Part shown: piece by piece, positions 61,601 through 64,000 of the stretch | How positions within the stretch are numbered: position 1 is the stretch's first letter | Layout of the letters: each line of letters opens with the position of its first letter | From: JAJYUU01 sp963822955 | GTDB lineage: Bacteria; Actinomycetota; Actinomycetes; Streptosporangiales; Streptosporangiaceae | DNA length: 64,000 nt | Assembly: GCA_963822955.1 (NCBI GenBank) | Contig: CAWGJS010000008.1 | Location: 868,001 to 932,000 of the forward strand | Reading direction: 5' to 3' | The notes under the pieces: generated by a model | What the model was told of the DNA's origin: nothing | What the model saw: only the letters and a program-made list of their open reading frames with translations | Databases searched by the model: none | Made by a program: the position numbers and the translations under genes

Positions 61601-62523
61601 GCCTATGGCTGAGCACCGCTGGCGTGCTCGCGGGACTCGGCTGCTGGCTTGCCATCAGCGAGCTGATCCCGGCCGGGCCCAGCTTGCGCGCGGCTATTGA
61701 CCGTCTGGATTCCAGCGGCTTGACAGAAGCTGGAGTTGCGCAAAGGGGCGGCCACCCGCGGGGCGGGCTCGCTCAGGGTGGCGGATCGCCGGGCACTGGC
61801 TCACTGTCTGGCCGGCTCGGCCGCCGGCTGGCGGCCGCGATGCCGTGGCTGCCCTTTCCCGTCAGGGATCTCCGGCTACTCGGCCAGGACCCCGTGGGCT
61901 GGCTTGCCAGCAAAGTCAGCTACGGCTTCGCCGGCCTCGCGCTCGTGCCAGTCGTGTCCGCGATGATGTGGCTGAGCGGACGGCAGCTGCCCTGGACGAT
62001 CCCGGCGGGCGGCGCGCTCGCGCTCGGCGCAGCCTTGTTCTTCGCTCCCGACCTCGTTACCCGAGTCAACGCCAGGCAGAAGCGGGCCGACTTCCGGCAT
62101 GCGCTGACGAGCTACCTGGATCTGGTGGCGCTGGAGCGCGGAGCCGGCGCGGCGCCCACGGAGGCGCTGGAAGCGGCCGCCGAGGTTGGCCAGGGCTGGG
62201 CATTCGAGCGCATTAGCGCCGCGCTCAGCCGGGCCAGGAAGGCAAGTGCGCCGCCGTGGGATGGCCTGGCCAGCCTGGCTGACGAGATCGGGATTGGCGA
62301 ACTGGCTGACCTGGCCGAGATCGCGGGCGTGGCCGGCCAGGAGGGCGCCCGGATCCTGGACTCGCTGAGTGCGCGGGCGGAATCGATGCGAGCCGAGGCG
62401 CTGGCCGCGACGAGAGCACGCGCGGGCGCGCGCAGCACCACGATGGTGCTGCCGATTGCGCTGTTAGCTGGCGGCTTCCTGGTGCTGCTGATCTTCCCCG
62501 ACTTCTATCGCCTGTTCGGTTAA
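61597..62523 (+). CDS. tadC: TadC-like pilus membrane protein
   Basis: A 308-residue GspF-type membrane protein. It starts at ATG 61597 (ATGA overlap with TadB). It has an N-terminal membrane segment (LWLSTAGVLAGLGCWLAISE), a variable linker, a middle pair (ALVPVVSAMMWLSGR), the conserved cytoplasmic domain YLDLVALERGAGAAPTEALE with LADEIGIGELADLAEIAG, and the C-terminal segment MVLPIALLAGGFLVLLIFPD. With TadB it forms the inner-membrane platform. Confidence 0.9.
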   Translation: MSLWLSTAGVLAGLGCWLAISELIPAGPSLRAAIDRLDSSGLTEAGVAQRGGHPRGGLAQGGGSPGTGSLSGRLGRRLAAAMPWLPFPVRDLRLLGQDPVGWLASKVSYGFAGLALVPVVSAMMWLSGRQLPWTIPAGGALALGAALFFAPDLVTRVNARQKRADFRHALTSYLDLVALERGAGAAPTEALEAAAEVGQGWAFERISAALSRARKASAPPWDGLASLADEIGIGELADLAEIAGVAGQEGARILDSLSARAESMRAEALAATRARAGARSTTMVLPIALLAGGFLVLLIFPDFYRLFG

Positions 62524-62561
62524 GGACCAGGCCGTACCGCACCGCGAGAAAGGCGGAGCTC

Positions 62562-62771
62562 ATGCACACCGATCTGAGACTGGCGGCGCTGCGCTACCTG
62601 ATCACGCAGCTTCGCGTCCGCGTTGCCGCCATCCGGTCCGGCGATCTCGAGCTAGGTGCGCTCAGCCTGGAGTGGGTCGCCATCGCGATCGTCCTAGTGA
62701 CGGCTGCGCTCGCGCTGGCCACGTTCCTGACTGGCAAGCTCGCCGACCTCGAGAAGCTGATCCCGAACTGA
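62562..62771 (+). CDS. Flp-type pilin-like protein
   Basis: A 69-residue protein with a short charged N-terminal region and one hydrophobic segment after a Glu: LGALSLEWVAIAIVLVTAAL, ending in KLADLEKLIPN. The Glu before the hydrophobic stretch resembles the Glu5-type pilin signal, though without an exact GxxxxEY. AAAGGCGG lies before the ATG at 62562. Position between TadC and TadE fits the major pilin or a minor one. Confidence 0.75.
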   Translation: MHTDLRLAALRYLITQLRVRVAAIRSGDLELGALSLEWVAIAIVLVTAALALATFLTGKLADLEKLIPN

Positions 62772-62776
62772 GCGCG

Positions 62777-63244
62777 ATGAGACAACCGGTGAGCCCAGTC
62801 CAGCTGTGGTGCCGCGCGCGGGGAGTCAGTCGGCAACGGGATGTTGCCCGGCTGCGGGAGCCTGGCCGGCTGCGGGAGGACGACCGCGGCGCGCTCACGC
62901 TGAGCTATGTCGCCGTCATGCCATTCGTCTTCCTGCTCATTATGCTGCTCATCCAGGCGTCGCTCTGGTTCCTCGCAAGGGAGGCAGCGCTGGCGGCCGC
63001 CCGCCAGGGAGCCGACGCAGCACGCGTCATGGATGCGCGGCGCGCCGCTGGCCCGGCAGCAGCCCTGGCGTTCGCCCGGCAGGCGGGCCGGGGCTACCTC
63101 GAAGGCCCGGCCGCGAGTGTCACCGGCGGCAGCGGCCGGACGATATCCGTCACCGTCAGGGGCCACGTTCCCAGCTTTGTGCCCGGACTGATCGTGAATG
63201 TGAGCGAGACAGTGCAGGCACCAGCCGAGGAGTTCCGGCCGTGA
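62777..63244 (+). CDS. TadE-like pseudopilin
   Basis: A 155-residue protein starting at ATG 62777, six bp after the pilin stop. The TadE signature is DRGALTLSYVAVMPFVFLLI followed by a long hydrophobic segment and the small-residue helix REAALAAARQGADAARV. The remaining part is a mixed beta domain (ISVTVRGHVPSFVPGLIVNV). TadE-type proteins are minor pilins or assembly factors. Confidence 0.85.
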   Translation: MRQPVSPVQLWCRARGVSRQRDVARLREPGRLREDDRGALTLSYVAVMPFVFLLIMLLIQASLWFLAREAALAAARQGADAARVMDARRAAGPAAALAFARQAGRGYLEGPAASVTGGSGRTISVTVRGHVPSFVPGLIVNVSETVQAPAEEFRP

Positions 63245-63678
63245 CTCGCGGCGTGCGCTGGGGGAGGCTTGGCGAGGACGGCAATGCCGCGCTCGAGCTG
63301 GTGGTACTCGCCCCGGTACTGCTCGCTCTGGTTGGCCTGGTCATCGCAGCCGGGCGCACGTCGATCGCGCAGGGTTCGGTGGACGCCGCCGCGCGTGACG
63401 CGGCCCGCCAGGCGTCGCTCGCGCTGACGCCAGCCGCAGCCCGGCGGGCCGGGATCGTCAGCGCACGGGCCGCCCTGCATCGGGACGGCGTCGACTGCAG
63501 TCCTGTGGTCGTCGTCGACACGGGCCAGTTCGCGATCCCGCCTGGCCAGCCAGCCGCAGTGACGGCGACCGTGAGCTGCACGGTCGCGCTGGCGAACCTC
63601 GCACTGCCGGGGCTGCCGGGCACGGCGCGACTGCATGGAACGTTCACCAGCCCGCTCGATACCTACCGGTCGCGCTAA
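63241..63678 (+). CDS. Second TadE-like protein
   Basis: A 145-residue TadE-like protein: GNAALELVVLAPVLLALVGL with the Glu at the usual place, then RTSIAQGSVDAAARDAARQA and a cysteine-pair domain (GVDCSPVVVVDTG, VTATVSCTVAL). GTG start overlaps the previous stop by four bases (GTGA). Confidence 0.87.
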   Translation: MTRGVRWGRLGEDGNAALELVVLAPVLLALVGLVIAAGRTSIAQGSVDAAARDAARQASLALTPAAARRAGIVSARAALHRDGVDCSPVVVVDTGQFAIPPGQPAAVTATVSCTVALANLALPGLPGTARLHGTFTSPLDTYRSR

Positions 63679-63684
63679 CCGCCC

Positions 63685-64000
63685 ATGTGCCTGTCACGTA
63701 GATGTCGCACCGGAGATCGCGAGCGTGGCGGCCTCTCGCTGATGCTCGTGGTGCTGTTCGCCGCCCTCGCCGGGCTCGCCGGGATCGTGGTCGACGGCGG
63801 CGCCAAGCTCACCGCGGACGAGAACGCAGTAGCGGTGGCGCAGGAGGCCGCCAGGGCGGGCGCCATGACCGTCGACGAGTCCGTCGCGTATTCGTCCGGC
63901 TCATTTGTCGTCAGCCAGGAGCAGGCCCTTGCGGCAGCGCGGAGCTACCTGACTGATGCCGGTTACCACCGGTACTCGGTTGTCGCGGACGGCGCCCGGA
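63685..64000 (+). CDS. Third TadE/TadG-like protein, 3' end outside window
   Basis: A frame from ATG 63685 stays open to the window end (105 codons). It shows the TadG-like start ERGGLSLMLVVLFAALAGLA, then GIVVDGGAKLTADENAVAVA and QEAARAGAMTVDESVAYSSG, typical of TadG/RmuC-like pilus proteins. Six bp separate it from the preceding stop, so it belongs to the same operon. Confidence 0.8.
   Translation, partial: MCLSRRCRTGDRERGGLSLMLVVLFAALAGLAGIVVDGGAKLTADENAVAVAQEAARAGAMTVDESVAYSSGSFVVSQEQALAAARSYLTDAGYHRYSVVADGAR

Noticed and set aside
1..64000. CRISPR arrays, tRNA or rRNA genes
   Set aside because: No regularly spaced identical repeats with unique spacers and no tRNA or rRNA landmarks were found by eye. 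The tandem repeats at 53.4-54.4 kb are coding.

Overview
The window is high-GC DNA from an actinomycete. The evidence is the strong GC bias, the frequent GTG starts, and the gene families: WhiB, SARP/BTAD regulator, GAF-ANTAR regulator, split LigD, DinB2-type polymerase, DUF4232, DUF3040, DUF1918 and CapA. A filamentous soil or acid-soil lineage fits, but I cannot name a genus. No tRNA, rRNA or CRISPR array was seen.

Layout. (1) About 1-19.6 kb is an ordinary chromosomal stretch: a DinB2-like polymerase, a YbaK deacylase, an amino-acid permease coupled to a DDAH-like hydrolase, a GH15 enzyme, AlkB, a glutamine-amidotransferase-like protein, an acyl-CoA ligase, an ECF sigma factor divergent from a RibD/DHFR-like reductase, and a two-gene LigD (ligase plus polymerase). 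(2) About 19.7-23.5 kb is the first half of a Tad/Flp pilus locus: a SARP regulator, two secreted proteins, a SAF-domain CpaB-like protein and a CpaE-like ATPase. (3) About 23.5-59.1 kb is an accessory region separating the two halves of that locus. It holds two broken copies of the cpaF/tadA ATPase gene, a 1.76-kb insertion, and a run of small stress- and membrane-type genes (STAS, DUF6131, GlsB, WhiB, PRC-barrel, CsbD-like, MMPL, GAF-ANTAR). It also holds a large glucodextranase-like enzyme, an IS110 remnant, a RelBE-type toxin-antitoxin pair, a CapA protein, a beta-propeller repeat protein and several pseudogenes. (4) About 59.1-64.0 kb is the second half of the Tad locus: intact cpaF/tadA, tadB, tadC, a Flp-like pilin and three TadE/TadG-like genes, the last cut by the window end.

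Most interesting reading. Four upstream regions carry the same regulatory module: three GCTnAC hexamers spaced exactly 11 bp apart, then 10 bp, then a -10-like hexamer. This is the architecture known for SARP regulators, and a SARP gene sits immediately upstream of the first module. The modules precede the two secreted-protein genes and each of the three cpaF copies. I infer a SARP-controlled pilus regulon whose operon was split and its cpaF module triplicated. Two of the cpaF copies end at the same base position, at a junction motif that also occurs at an internal site and, inverted, at the end of the insertion.

Caution. Many genes carry exactly one apparent single-base indel inside otherwise well-conserved reading frames (GNAT, sulfotransferase, DUF6131, PRC-barrel, MMPL, GAF-ANTAR, TadB). 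Some of these may be assembly errors rather than biology. The broken cpaF copies and the diverged GlsB, ABC-permease, XRE and IS110 remnants look like true decay.
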